The notes beneath the pieces were generated by a model, which was not told where the DNA came from, did no database searches, and saw only the letters and a program-made list of their open reading frames with translations. DNA of 24,993 bases from an uncultured Campylobacter sp. (GTDB taxonomy: Bacteria > Campylobacterota > Campylobacteria > Campylobacterales > Campylobacteraceae). This document shows positions 1 through 6,176 of this stretch, in pieces. The stretch's first letter is position 1. Each line of letters starts with the position of its first letter. The stretch covers positions 1 to 24,993 of the forward strand of contig NZ_CAJPQR010000031.1 of assembly GCF_905372745.1 (NCBI RefSeq), in the 5' to 3' direction. Position numbers and translations under genes: made by a program.

Positions 1-692
1 GTTATAAAATATTTTTTGCAAAGCGCGTGATAATACGTAACGAATTTGACATTTGGATAATGCGGCTCGTCTATGATAATAGCTGGAAACGGCGTAAAAC
101 CACTTAAATTCCCTTGCGTTGCCAGCTGAAAAAATATTTTTATGATTATATTCCCAAGATACATAAAAATCACAAATAAAACGACAAATAGCAAGCTACC
201 AGACATACCAAAAAAGCCGCATAATACTATTATATACAAGGTGGTATCGCGCACTCCCTTGTTTGGCATACTGGCATCCAGCGGCTTACAAATCAACTCT
301 TCTAAATTATTAAGCGATGAAGTATGCTTTAAAATGTCGCTTTCATAAAATTTAACCGAATCGTTCATAAAGTGAACGGTATCTTTTTTCTTTATCACAT
401 AAAAGAAGTAGTCGATAATCATCCAGCATGCTATGCAGGCCAACGCTATGACAAGCGACAAGATGTTGTCTATACTTTTATCTTCAACCCACCCCATAAT
501 AAAAATAGTTACGATAATGCTAAATGCCAGCGGCATAAAAAACAATGTTTCAACAAAGAAATCCTCGTAGCTTTTGATAACCAACGGCTCCTTATCGTAA
601 TCCCTCGCAAATTTCTTTGAGCCGGGATTTGTCAAATTTGGATTGCGAGGATTGTAGTTTAAATTTTGGGTTTGATTGTCTGCTACGTTCAA
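1..692 (-). CDS. Unknown membrane protein, 3' end cut off by the window edge
   Basis: This leftward reading frame runs off the left end without a stop, leaving about 230 codons. I chose the TTG at 692 because an AGGAG ribosome site ends six bases before it; an ATG at 713 is the alternative. The N-terminus is hydrophilic and Asn-rich (NQTQNLNYNPRNPNL). Two hydrophobic helices follow at about residues 50-67 (FFMPLAFSIIVTIFIMGW) and 74-95, then a soluble stretch and another hydrophobic segment at about 155-185. The visible end continues with TPFPAIIIDEPHYPN, a hydrophilic piece. I do not recognise the family. Codon use is AT-richer than in the core genes, which fits an accessory gene. The motif cluster at 760-835 lies just upstream and could contain its operator. 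Confidence 0.75.
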   Translation of the reverse strand, partial: MNVADNQTQNLNYNPRNPNLTNPGSKKFARDYDKEPLVIKSYEDFFVETLFFMPLAFSIIVTIFIMGWVEDKSIDNILSLVIALACIACWMIIDYFFYVIKKKDTVHFMNDSVKFYESDILKHTSSLNNLEELICKPLDASMPNKGVRDTTLYIIVLCGFFGMSGSLLFVVLFVIFMYLGNIIIKIFFQLATQGNLSGFTPFPAIIIDEPHYPNVKFVTYYHALCKKYFI

Positions 693-759
693 ATTTATCT
701 CCTGGACTCGCATCGCAAAAATACTAAATTTATCGCCAAATTTTGTAAAACCGCTTTTT

Positions 760-835
760 AAATCAAAGTGAATTTACGCTTAAAATCAAAGTGGGTTAAA
801 ATCCCGATTTTTTCACTTTGATTTCTAACGTAAAT
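760..835. repeat. Palindromic cluster of the motif AAATCAAAGTG
   Basis: AAATCAAAGTG occurs at 760-770 and 783-793, and its reverse complement CACTTTGATTT at 814-824. The last two lie within a longer inverted repeat: 772-793 pairs with 814-835 at 19 of 22 positions around a 20-base loop. The cluster sits between the 3' end of the helix-turn-helix gene (874) and the start of the partial membrane gene (692). It could be an operator or a hairpin that ends leftward transcription. CACTTTGATTT recurs at 3610-3620 and 3675-3685. Confidence 0.7.
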
Positions 836-873
836 CTTATCCCTTTTAAACCGCCCTTTAAAAGCCCTTTAAA

Positions 874-1089
874 TCATTTAATTTTCTCTATCCTAAATAC
901 CTGATCCCGCATAGCCTCGTAGCTCTTGGCTTTCTCATAGTTTTCTAGCCAGCTATCTACCCACTTGGGTGTTTCGCCCTTAGAGTTCCAGTTTATTACG
1001 CCGTTATACACTGCTCCGACCATGGTTGCAAATTCTTTTTTACTTAAATTTAGCTCCGCAAGCTTAGATTCAAACGTTTTTATATCCAT
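874..1089 (-). CDS. Small helix-turn-helix DNA-binding protein (phage/plasmid type)
   Basis: A 71-residue protein starts at an ATG with a strong AAAGGAG ribosome site five bases upstream. Residues 2-40 look like a compact helix-turn-helix: LNLSKKEFATMVGAVYNGVINW resembles the 'SKKEFA...VNNW' helices of small regulators that I recall from Campylobacter and Helicobacter mobile elements. The rest (PKWVDSWLENYEKAK...RIEKIK) is a charged helix that could dimerise. It probably acts as a local transcription regulator in the cytoplasm. It is divergent from the two-gene unit at 1349-1989, and the 259 bases between them carry that unit's promoter. Control of that unit is therefore a reasonable guess, but the sequence does not prove it. 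Confidence 0.7.
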   Translation of the reverse strand: MDIKTFESKLAELNLSKKEFATMVGAVYNGVINWNSKGETPKWVDSWLENYEKAKSYEAMRDQVFRIEKIK

Positions 1090-1179
1090 GCATACTCCTT
1101 TAGTTTTTGTATTTTAACATATAATTCATAATTTTATAACTTTTTTGGCTAGAAAGTTAAAATAAAATGTATAAAACTA

Positions 1180-1208
1180 TTGACAAGGATTAAAAAATGA
1201 TGTATAAT
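1180..1208 (+). promoter_or_regulatory. Perfect sigma-70 consensus promoter
   Basis: TTGACA at 1180-1185 and TATAAT at 1203-1208 are separated by exactly 17 bases. This matches the textbook sigma-70 consensus at all twelve positions. Campylobacter housekeeping promoters usually lack a recognisable -35 box, so a perfect pair is unusual here. Transcription should start near 1215, giving an untranslated leader of about 134 bases before the ATG at 1349. Confidence 0.8.
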
Positions 1209-1254
1209 TACGGCATAAAAGATATAAAAAAATGTAGATAGCTTGATTATATCA

Positions 1255-1341
1255 GGGGCGCGACGAGACAATCCGCCAAGACACATCTCGCCGCTAGGTG
1301 CTCCCAAACGGGAGCCTTTATTATATCAAATTTAATAAAGG
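1255..1341 (+). promoter_or_regulatory. Folded 5' leader with the ribosome site in a hairpin
   Basis: Three stems can be drawn by eye. CGAGA (1264-1268) pairs with TCTCG (1286-1290), and nearby GCG (1258-1260) can pair with CGC (1292-1294). GCTCCC (1300-1305) pairs with GGGAGC (1310-1315) around the loop AAAC. CCTTTATTA (1315-1323) pairs perfectly with TAATAAAGG (1333-1341). The last stem contains the AAAGG ribosome site for the ATG at 1349, so translation may be gated. Stems two and three share base 1315. I recognise no known riboswitch consensus. A separate small RNA ending at stem two is an alternative, but only a weak T-run follows it. Confidence 0.5.
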
Positions 1342-1348
1342 ATCTAAA

Positions 1349-1672
1349 ATGCAAAAGACATACTACAACAAAGGCGAGGCAAACGCCATCCTCTCAGGCA
1401 TAGCAAGTTGGCGCAATCAAGGCATATATGGACGCTGCATATGCGGCGGAAGCTTTCCGTCAAATACTACATTGGAAAGAATTAAAGTATTCGTAGATAC
1501 CGTATTGTCTGCGGAAGATAGAGAGGCCGTTAGGTTAAGCGATGCCGATAAAAAGCTTTTTACTTGGTTTGCTCAAAACTTAGACGATGCAGACAAAAGA
1601 GCAGAGTATCAAAGAGCTCTTGATGTGGACGTCGATATAAACGAGCTTGAACGCGTAATAAGGGGAAAATAA
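1349..1672 (+). CDS. Unknown protein, first gene of a two-gene unit
   Basis: I chose the ATG at 1349 (107 residues) because an AAAGGA ribosome site precedes it. An upstream in-frame GTG at 1298 lies inside the leader hairpins and has no ribosome site. The protein is soluble, without a signal peptide or membrane segment. The N-terminal half (KTYYNKGEANAILSGIASW) includes a CICGG pair of cysteines at about residues 31-33. The C-terminal half is acidic and helical (DVDVDINELERVI). I recognise no family. Its TAA shares one base with the next gene's ATG (TAATG), indicating translational coupling. The strong promoter, folded leader and mobile-type neighbours suggest a cargo gene of an element; the function is unknown. 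Confidence 0.75.
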   Translation: MQKTYYNKGEANAILSGIASWRNQGIYGRCICGGSFPSNTTLERIKVFVDTVLSAEDREAVRLSDADKKLFTWFAQNLDDADKRAEYQRALDVDVDINELERVIRGK

Positions 1673-1989
1673 TGGAAAATCTAGCCCTTTTATCAAACGA
1701 AGAGCTGCTTGAGATCATATCGCAAGCAGAGGCTATCATAGAGAGTCGCAAGTCGGACAAACAATTCATCATCAAGACGTTTGAGAGCATAGACCCTAGA
1801 AAAAACGGCCACGCGTATATGGCTAGGCTAAGCTTTGCGGACGGCAAGGTTAGCAGGGAATTTATCGACTGCAACGGAAAAAACTGGGATAGCAAGCATA
1901 AGTATTATGATACTTCTTTTACTTTCAGAGCAAAAGAGGGGGATAAATTTGAGGCTAGGCTTGACGACGGAAGCTGGAAAGGCGACTAA
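1672..1989 (+). CDS. Unknown protein, possibly shortened by an in-frame stop
   Basis: This 105-residue protein is coupled to the gene before it by a TAATG overlap. Residues 1-30 (LSNEELLEIISQAEAIIESRK) form an amphipathic helix. Residues 35-105 look like a small beta-rich domain with many aromatic and charged residues (HAYMARLSFADGKVSREF, YYDTSFTFRAKEGDKF). I recognise no family. The TAA at 1987-1989 interrupts what looks like a continuing strand. In the same frame the next codons read KVWYMVVKDESGELVLQ and end at TGA 2041-2043, typical coding sequence for this protein type. The full gene may therefore have been 123 residues, with a recent nonsense change, a sequencing error, or readthrough at the stop. 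Confidence 0.7.
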   Translation: MENLALLSNEELLEIISQAEAIIESRKSDKQFIIKTFESIDPRKNGHAYMARLSFADGKVSREFIDCNGKNWDSKHKYYDTSFTFRAKEGDKFEARLDDGSWKGD

Positions 1990-2080
1990 AAGGTTTGGTA
2001 TATGGTCGTCAAAGACGAGAGCGGCGAGCTGGTATTACAGTGATTTAGCTCGCTATAAATCCCAAAGATACGCAGATAAA

Positions 2081-2123
2081 AGAGCTTAAGGCAAGACCTA
2101 GAGAGATCTTGCTAGCTAGCTCT
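2081..2123. repeat. Nested inverted repeat between convergent genes
   Basis: GCAAGA (2091-2096) pairs with TCTTGC (2107-2112), and outside it AGAGCT (2081-2086) pairs with AGCTCT (2118-2123). It lies between the end of the rightward two-gene unit and the end of the leftward gene at 2150. That position suits a two-way transcription terminator, but no clean T-run follows on either strand. Confidence 0.4.
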
Positions 2124-2149
2124 AAAGAGTAAATTTGGAGCTTTTAAAT

Positions 2150-2782
2150 TTAGTGATGCATGTGCATATTAGTTGAGTTATCATCACCCATATTTTGCAT
2201 CATCATATTCATATGCATCTCACCCATATTTTGCATCATCTTGTGGTGATCGTGCATTGGCATATCTGCTGGCATGTTCATCGGCATATTCATATGCATA
2301 CCCATCTCACCGTTTTCAGCCTTGTAGCCAGTTATGGTAGGATCAACCATGCCAAATATCATAGCGACGTGTGCGACGACCAAGGCAAATATGAGTAGGA
2401 AAAAGTGAAGCTTTAGCTTTGCCTTTTCGCTTGCGTTTTTGTAGATCAAATTTAGCTCTAAAAGCGCGATGCCAAGAAGTGGTATGACGCTGATGAGATA
2501 TGAGTAGACAGCGATGACATCGGCATATCCACGCCATTTTATACTTGGATAAATTTTTGCCATAAAATAGATCACAAGAGCTGTAAAATAGACCCCAAGC
2601 ACTATGCCAGCAAATTTTCCAACAGCCTTAAAGCCAGCATTTTTGCCGCTATCCATGTGATACATAGTGAGAAACTCCATCGCTACTAAAAGCTCCGTAA
2701 GCCCCACAGGTATCACCATGAAGAGGATTAGATTGTAAGGTTGATTGAGCGATAAAAGCTCCATGTAGTGTGTCATTACCAT
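2150..2782 (-). CDS. Four-helix membrane protein with Met/His-rich metal-binding tail
   Basis: A 210-residue protein starts at an ATG preceded by AAAGGA. Four hydrophobic helices lie at about residues 14-35, 50-75, 82-110 and 122-146. The C-terminal 51 residues contain 19 Met and 8 His in patterns such as MHMNMPMNMP, HDHH and MHMHH. Clusters of this kind bind Cu(I), Ag(I) or similar soft metals in copper-handling proteins. I recall related proteins annotated as 'permease' or unknown in Campylobacter, but cannot name the family firmly. The likely location is the inner membrane with the tail on one face; copper binding or transport is an inference. Codon use is plainer and less rich in CG-containing codons than the core genes, suggesting transfer from a relative. 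It sits against the truncated start of the repressor at 2832. Confidence 0.8.
   Translation of the reverse strand: MVMTHYMELLSLNQPYNLILFMVIPVGLTELLVAMEFLTMYHMDSGKNAGFKAVGKFAGIVLGVYFTALVIYFMAKIYPSIKWRGYADVIAVYSYLISVIPLLGIALLELNLIYKNASEKAKLKLHFFLLIFALVVAHVAMIFGMVDPTITGYKAENGEMGMHMNMPMNMPADMPMHDHHKMMQNMGEMHMNMMMQNMGDDNSTNMHMHH
2185..2240 (-). repeat. 36-base internal duplication in the metal-binding tail
   Basis: A 20-base sequence at 2185-2204 recurs exactly at 2221-2240, a period of 36 bases or 12 codons. In the protein this repeats the block beginning MMQNMG. The tail has therefore grown by in-frame duplication, and its length may vary between strains. Confidence 0.8.
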
Positions 2783-2831
2783 TGTAAGTCCTTTGTAAAA
2801 ATTTAAAGGATTTTACCACCAAAGGGCTAAT

Positions 2832-3521
2832 AGTTATAAAATATCAAGTATATTAGCAAATTTAAGCGGGATATCAAGAGCAAGTATTCAATTGTACGAG
2901 GCAGATAAGGTTGAAATTCCAGTAAAAAAATTATCAGACATTTCGAAAGCTTTAGAAGTTGATCCTGATTTTTTCATAAAAAACAAAAGTTCGTTAGTAG
3001 TTCGTAAGTCTGATGAAAATTTGGTTCGTTAGTAGTTCGTAAGTAATGAGAATTCGTCTGCCAATCCTTTTAACCTTAAAAAAACAGAAGCGGATCAAAT
3101 TTCCCACGATCAAATTCTCATCCGCAAGCTTAGTTCGGCCGTAGGCGCAGGCGAGAGCGTCGACATAAACGGTGTTGAGGTCTATGATACCGATATTTTA
3201 GTGCCTTTTTCCCAGATGCTTTTTAAAGTACGCCCTAAAAAAATAGATAGGATCCGCTGCATGCAGGTAGACGGCTACTCGATGGTGCCGATGCTTTTCC
3301 CCGATAGCTGGGTGATCGCGGACGTTACGGCGAAATTTGAAGGCGACGGACTATATATCATCAACTACTGCGATAACTTTATGGTCAAGCTCTTGCAAAA
3401 GAGCCCCGACGGCACGCTACACATAAAAAGCGTCAATAAAGACTACGAAAGCTACGATATAGGGCCCGATGACGATGCGCAAGTATATATCGTAGGTAAA
3501 GTCTTGCGCTGCGTTATATAA
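2832..3521 (+). pseudogene. Broken phage-type HTH/S24 repressor
   Basis: One frame is shared by both halves of a classic repressor. Codons from about 2832 encode an XRE-type helix-turn-helix missing its first helix (ANLSGISRASIQLYEAD, then VKKLSDISKALEVDPDFF). The S24/LexA-like peptidase domain lies downstream, with a catalytic Ser in DGYSMVP and Lys in FMVKLL, ending at TAA 3519-3521. Two consecutive TAG codons at 3030-3035 cut the frame. No start codon with a ribosome site is visible upstream, because the 5' end abuts the upstream region of the Met/His-rich gene. The intact peptidase half (from a GTG at 3201, 106 residues) lacks a convincing ribosome site. Such repressors normally hold a prophage silent and cut themselves after DNA damage; this one should be inactive. 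Its first half is AT-richer than its second. Confidence 0.8.
2989..3044 (+). repeat. 21-base duplication carrying two amber codons
   Basis: The 21 bases at 2989-3009 recur exactly at 3024-3044. Each copy is itself two near-identical 11-base units (AGTTCGTTAGT and AGTTCGTAAGT). The first copy reads SLVVRK in the repressor frame. The second is read one register away and gives Val-Arg-stop-stop-Phe-Val-Ser. Because 21 is a multiple of three, removing the second copy restores one open frame (DENL-NENSSANPF). Confidence 0.85.
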
Positions 3522-3894
3522 AACGGTTTTAACGCCCATTTAAAAGAGTGTTAAAGGCGGTGTAAAATAATGTAAAGTTTTTGTAAAAAGATGTAAAGTA
3601 AAATTTCGCCACTTTGATTTTGGATAAATCTGCTCTCAATACCTATTTTTAGGCACTCAGCTCAAATTTTCCCTCACTTTGATTTCTGACAAAACTTTAC
3701 AAATTTGATGCTATATTTTACGATGTTTTAAATTTTTCTGCAAAAAAGGCTACTTTGACTTATCTACACAGCGGCGTATTTGCAAGCTGGACGCAACTTT
3801 ACACAAATTTATCGCAAAGCGGTTTTAAATTTGAGCAAATTTGACCACCGAAATGCGCAAGATAACAAAAAATTTATAAAAATTAACGCGAAAT
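3522..3894. other. Intergenic region with two families of short repeats
   Basis: No gene is visible. TGTAAAATAATGTAAAGT (3561-3578) and TGTAAAAAGATGTAAAGT (3582-3599) match at 16 of 18 positions with a 21-base period, two helical turns, as tandem operator sites often do. CACTTTGATTT lies at 3610-3620 and 3675-3685, with a degenerate TACTTTGACTT near 3751. The copy at 3674-3687 shares TCACTTTGATTTCT with 813-826 in the same orientation. The region follows the broken repressor and precedes the aroE end of the core operon, so it may hold the operators of the lost element. Confidence 0.6.
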
Positions 3895-4698
3895 TTACCC
3901 TAGCCTCAATGCTTTTTGCATTGCATTTTCGATTTTGGCCTCGTCGAGAGAGTCGTCAAAAAATAAATTTAGCGCCAAAGCGGCCTGAAAAAGTAGCATC
4001 TCCGAGCCGTCTTTATGCCTAAGTCCGCTAGCGGAGGCTAAATTTAAAAATGGCGTTTTTTTACCGTAGATCACGTCAAAGGCAAATTTAGCCTCGTCAA
4101 AAATCGGACGCAAAAGCTCGGTGGGCGCGGGTAAATTTTCATCTTTTAGCCCCGCTGAAGTCGTATTTACGACGAGGTCAAATTTGCCGCCTTTAAATTC
4201 GGCGAAATTCGCCCAGCTAAAATTTTCGTATTCGGCAAAATTTGCTAGCCTTTTCTCGCTTCTATTTAGCACGCAAACTCGTACGCCGCAGCTTTTTAGC
4301 GCGTAGGCGACTGCTTTAGCCGTCCCGCCCGCGCCTAAAACGAGAGCTGATTTTATCTCGCCAAAGCTCTCTATCGCCCGCAAAAACCCTGGCGCGTCGG
4401 TATTGTGGCCGTAAATTTTGCCGCTGCGGGATACCAGAGTGTTTACGGAGCCGATTTTTATAGCCGTTTCGTCCGCTAAGTCGCACTGCGCGAGCGCGGC
4501 TTCTTTGTGTGGGACGGTCACGTTTGTGCCGCTTAGTTTTAGTTCTTTAAATTTAGATATGAGCCGCGAGCCGTCCGTTAGCTCGTAGCGAGTATAGAGG
4601 GCTTCGCGAGATAAACCAAGCTCGCTCAGAGCCGCGTTATGCAGTCTGGGCGAGATAGAGTGAGAGACGGGGTTGCCGAAAACGGCGAAAATTTTCAT
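3895..4698 (-). CDS. aroE: Shikimate dehydrogenase
   Basis: AroE reduces 3-dehydroshikimate to shikimate with NADPH in the cytosol, the fourth step toward chorismate and aromatic amino acids. At 267 residues it has the usual length. The N-terminal substrate domain carries SHSISP (12-17) and NVTVPHK with catalytic Lys65; Asp101 sits in HNTDAPGF. The NADP-binding loop GAGGTAKA starts at 122. NTTSAG and the late GSEMLLFQAALAL helix (binding substrate) are also present. It is the last gene of the leftward operon and overlaps the SPOR gene by four bases (ATGA). I recall the same neighbour order in C. jejuni. Confidence 0.96.
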   Translation of the reverse strand: MKIFAVFGNPVSHSISPRLHNAALSELGLSREALYTRYELTDGSRLISKFKELKLSGTNVTVPHKEAALAQCDLADETAIKIGSVNTLVSRSGKIYGHNTDAPGFLRAIESFGEIKSALVLGAGGTAKAVAYALKSCGVRVCVLNRSEKRLANFAEYENFSWANFAEFKGGKFDLVVNTTSAGLKDENLPAPTELLRPIFDEAKFAFDVIYGKKTPFLNLASASGLRHKDGSEMLLFQAALALNLFFDDSLDEAKIENAMQKALRLG

Positions 4699-5624
4699 TT
4701 TATATTTACGATAAATGCGTTTGGAGCGGCATTTTGCTTAATCTTGGCTAACTCGCTTTTTAGCTGGGCTCCGCTATAAGGGCCGACGAGTACTTTAATG
4801 ATCTCATCGCCGTTTACGTTAGTTCTATATAGCTTGTATGCGTAGCCTGCGGCTTTTAGCTTGCCAAGCTCGGGCGCTTTTTCGTTAAAGTGCTTTACCG
4901 CAAAAACCTGTATATAGCTACCGCTGTGAGCCTCGTCGCCGCCGGAGGCCGGAGTTTGCTTAGTCGGCTTTTGCTTCGCTACTTTTTCTTTATGCACATC
5001 GGTTGCTTTTGGTTGTTTGGCTACTTTTTCGTTTTTTGCCTCTTTTTGCTTCTGCTCTTTTGTTTTTACGACGTTTGCGTGCTGTTTAGACTCTGCTTTT
5101 GGTTCGCTTGGTTGCGGACTAGGAGCGTCGTTTTGCTTTAGTGCGCCTTGTATGGTAGCAGGCTCCGTCGGAGGCGTAGAGGGATCGCCGGCTTGTGCCT
5201 CTTGCTGTTTTTTATCCTCTTTTTCCTTGAGAGACTTTACCATATCTTCAAAGCTATCTTGACCTTTATTTTCAGGCACGATAGGCACTTGTTCAAAGTT
5301 ATTTTGCTGCGGCTCCTGGACTAAAGGCTGGGTCGGCTCGGGCTGCGGTTGCGGCTGAGCCTGAGCTACTTGCTCCGGCGTAGGCACGTTTGCTTGCTGC
5401 GGGATACTTCTAGTATTATCGGGTTCTGGCGGTAGAGTCATCCTAGAGTCGGGCTGGGCTATCTGGGCATTAGTTTCGGATGAATTTAAAAATTTCATCG
5501 CGATCAAAACCGCCAAAAATATAATAACGAAGACGGCGACTAGGACGAGTATCCTTTTGACACTTTTGCTTTTTTTGTCTTCGTTGTTATCAAGCATAAT
5601 GTCTCTTAGCTCGTTATACTCCAT
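4695..5624 (-). CDS. SPOR-domain membrane protein
   Basis: A 309-residue protein with an N-terminal cytoplasmic stub and one membrane helix at about residues 25-46 (RILVLVAVFVIIFLAVLIAM). A long low-complexity linker follows, first Pro/Gln-rich, then Lys-rich. The C-terminal SPOR domain covers about residues 234-309, from SGSYIQVF through VLVGPYSG to FIVNIK. SPOR domains bind peptidoglycan strands lacking stem peptides, usually at the division site, and the linker spans the periplasm. A role in division or wall remodelling follows from the family. It lies nine bases after the DUF1882 gene and overlaps aroE by four bases. The linker's charge and composition make alignment there unreliable. Confidence 0.88.
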   Translation of the reverse strand: MEYNELRDIMLDNNEDKKSKSVKRILVLVAVFVIIFLAVLIAMKFLNSSETNAQIAQPDSRMTLPPEPDNTRSIPQQANVPTPEQVAQAQPQPQPEPTQPLVQEPQQNNFEQVPIVPENKGQDSFEDMVKSLKEKEDKKQQEAQAGDPSTPPTEPATIQGALKQNDAPSPQPSEPKAESKQHANVVKTKEQKQKEAKNEKVAKQPKATDVHKEKVAKQKPTKQTPASGGDEAHSGSYIQVFAVKHFNEKAPELGKLKAAGYAYKLYRTNVNGDEIIKVLVGPYSGAQLKSELAKIKQNAAPNAFIVNIK

Positions 5625-5633
5625 TTTTTCTCC

Positions 5634-6176
5634 TTACATATGTTTTGACCAGCTTGCGCCGCGCTCTTTTTGATAGACTTTATACGGCAACGTCAAGATA
5701 TTAAATTCTTTCGGTAGCTCCATCGTCGGAAATACTCTCCACTCTTTAACCAAGCGCGAACTAAGCAGCATAGATAGCTTATTTGCGATCTGATAGCCCT
5801 CGTTTAGCGTCGTGTGGCCCTTATGCACGTAGAGGTGCAAATGCCCCGGCGTCTTGCTCTCGTAGGCGGTAAAATTTATAAACCCCTCCTCGCGGAGCAA
5901 AAGCTGAGCTCGGTGCCAAAAGCGCTCAGGCATCCTGCCGTTGTAGTCAAAGACGATATTTTCGACCTTGTCGCCCGGCAGTATCAGCGAGTGCGCGACG
6001 GTGATCTTACCCTCGTCATGATCTTTTATTACCTGATAGCTTAGAGGCTCGTTTATGAGCTCAAATTTATTAAAAAACGTCCGCCCTCTATACTCGATCT
6101 TGCTTACGATATTATCGCGTTTGATCCAGTAGTGGCTCGTGCTCATTTTGATTAGCGCGGTGTCTATGCTTTGCAT
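5634..6176 (-). CDS. DUF1882-family protein
   Basis: A 180-residue soluble protein. I chose the ATG at 6176, which overlaps the glyA stop (TGATG); an in-frame TTG at 6179 is possible. I recall an equivalent (DUF1882) between glyA and the SPOR gene in C. jejuni. Its function is unknown. The middle of the protein contains VFDYNGRMPERFWHRAQLLL, then a short gap, then ESKTPGHLHLYVHKG. This acidic patch, helix and (S/T)xGxHLxV strand recall the palm of archaeo-eukaryotic primases such as the LigD polymerase domain, but the usual second Asp is not evident. That likeness is an inference. There is no signal peptide or membrane helix. Its position inside an operon of core genes argues for a conserved housekeeping role. 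Confidence 0.85.
   Translation of the reverse strand: MQSIDTALIKMSTSHYWIKRDNIVSKIEYRGRTFFNKFELINEPLSYQVIKDHDEGKITVAHSLILPGDKVENIVFDYNGRMPERFWHRAQLLLREEGFINFTAYESKTPGHLHLYVHKGHTTLNEGYQIANKLSMLLSSRLVKEWRVFPTMELPKEFNILTLPYKVYQKERGASWSKHM

Noticed and set aside
142..620. Two rightward open frames of 68 and 82 codons
   Set aside because: They lie antisense to the partial membrane-protein gene at 1-692, which has a ribosome site, membrane helices and consistent codon use. They have no ribosome sites of their own.
1298..1348. Upstream GTG start for the gene at 1349
   Set aside because: The GTG lies in the leader hairpins without a ribosome site, while AAAGGA is well placed for the ATG at 1349.
3201..3521. 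Free-standing 106-residue S24 peptidase gene starting at GTG
   Set aside because: The frame continues upstream into the rest of a repressor, and no ribosome site marks the GTG. It is better described as the 3' part of a pseudogene.
3760..3768. TTATCTACA as a DnaA box and possible replication origin
   Set aside because: It is a single site with one mismatch to the common consensus. No cluster, AT-rich unwinding element or dnaA/dnaN neighbour is present.
4890..5262. Rightward Phe/Leu/Cys-rich frames
   Set aside because: They are shadows of the Pro/Gln- and Lys-rich linker of the SPOR gene on the other strand.
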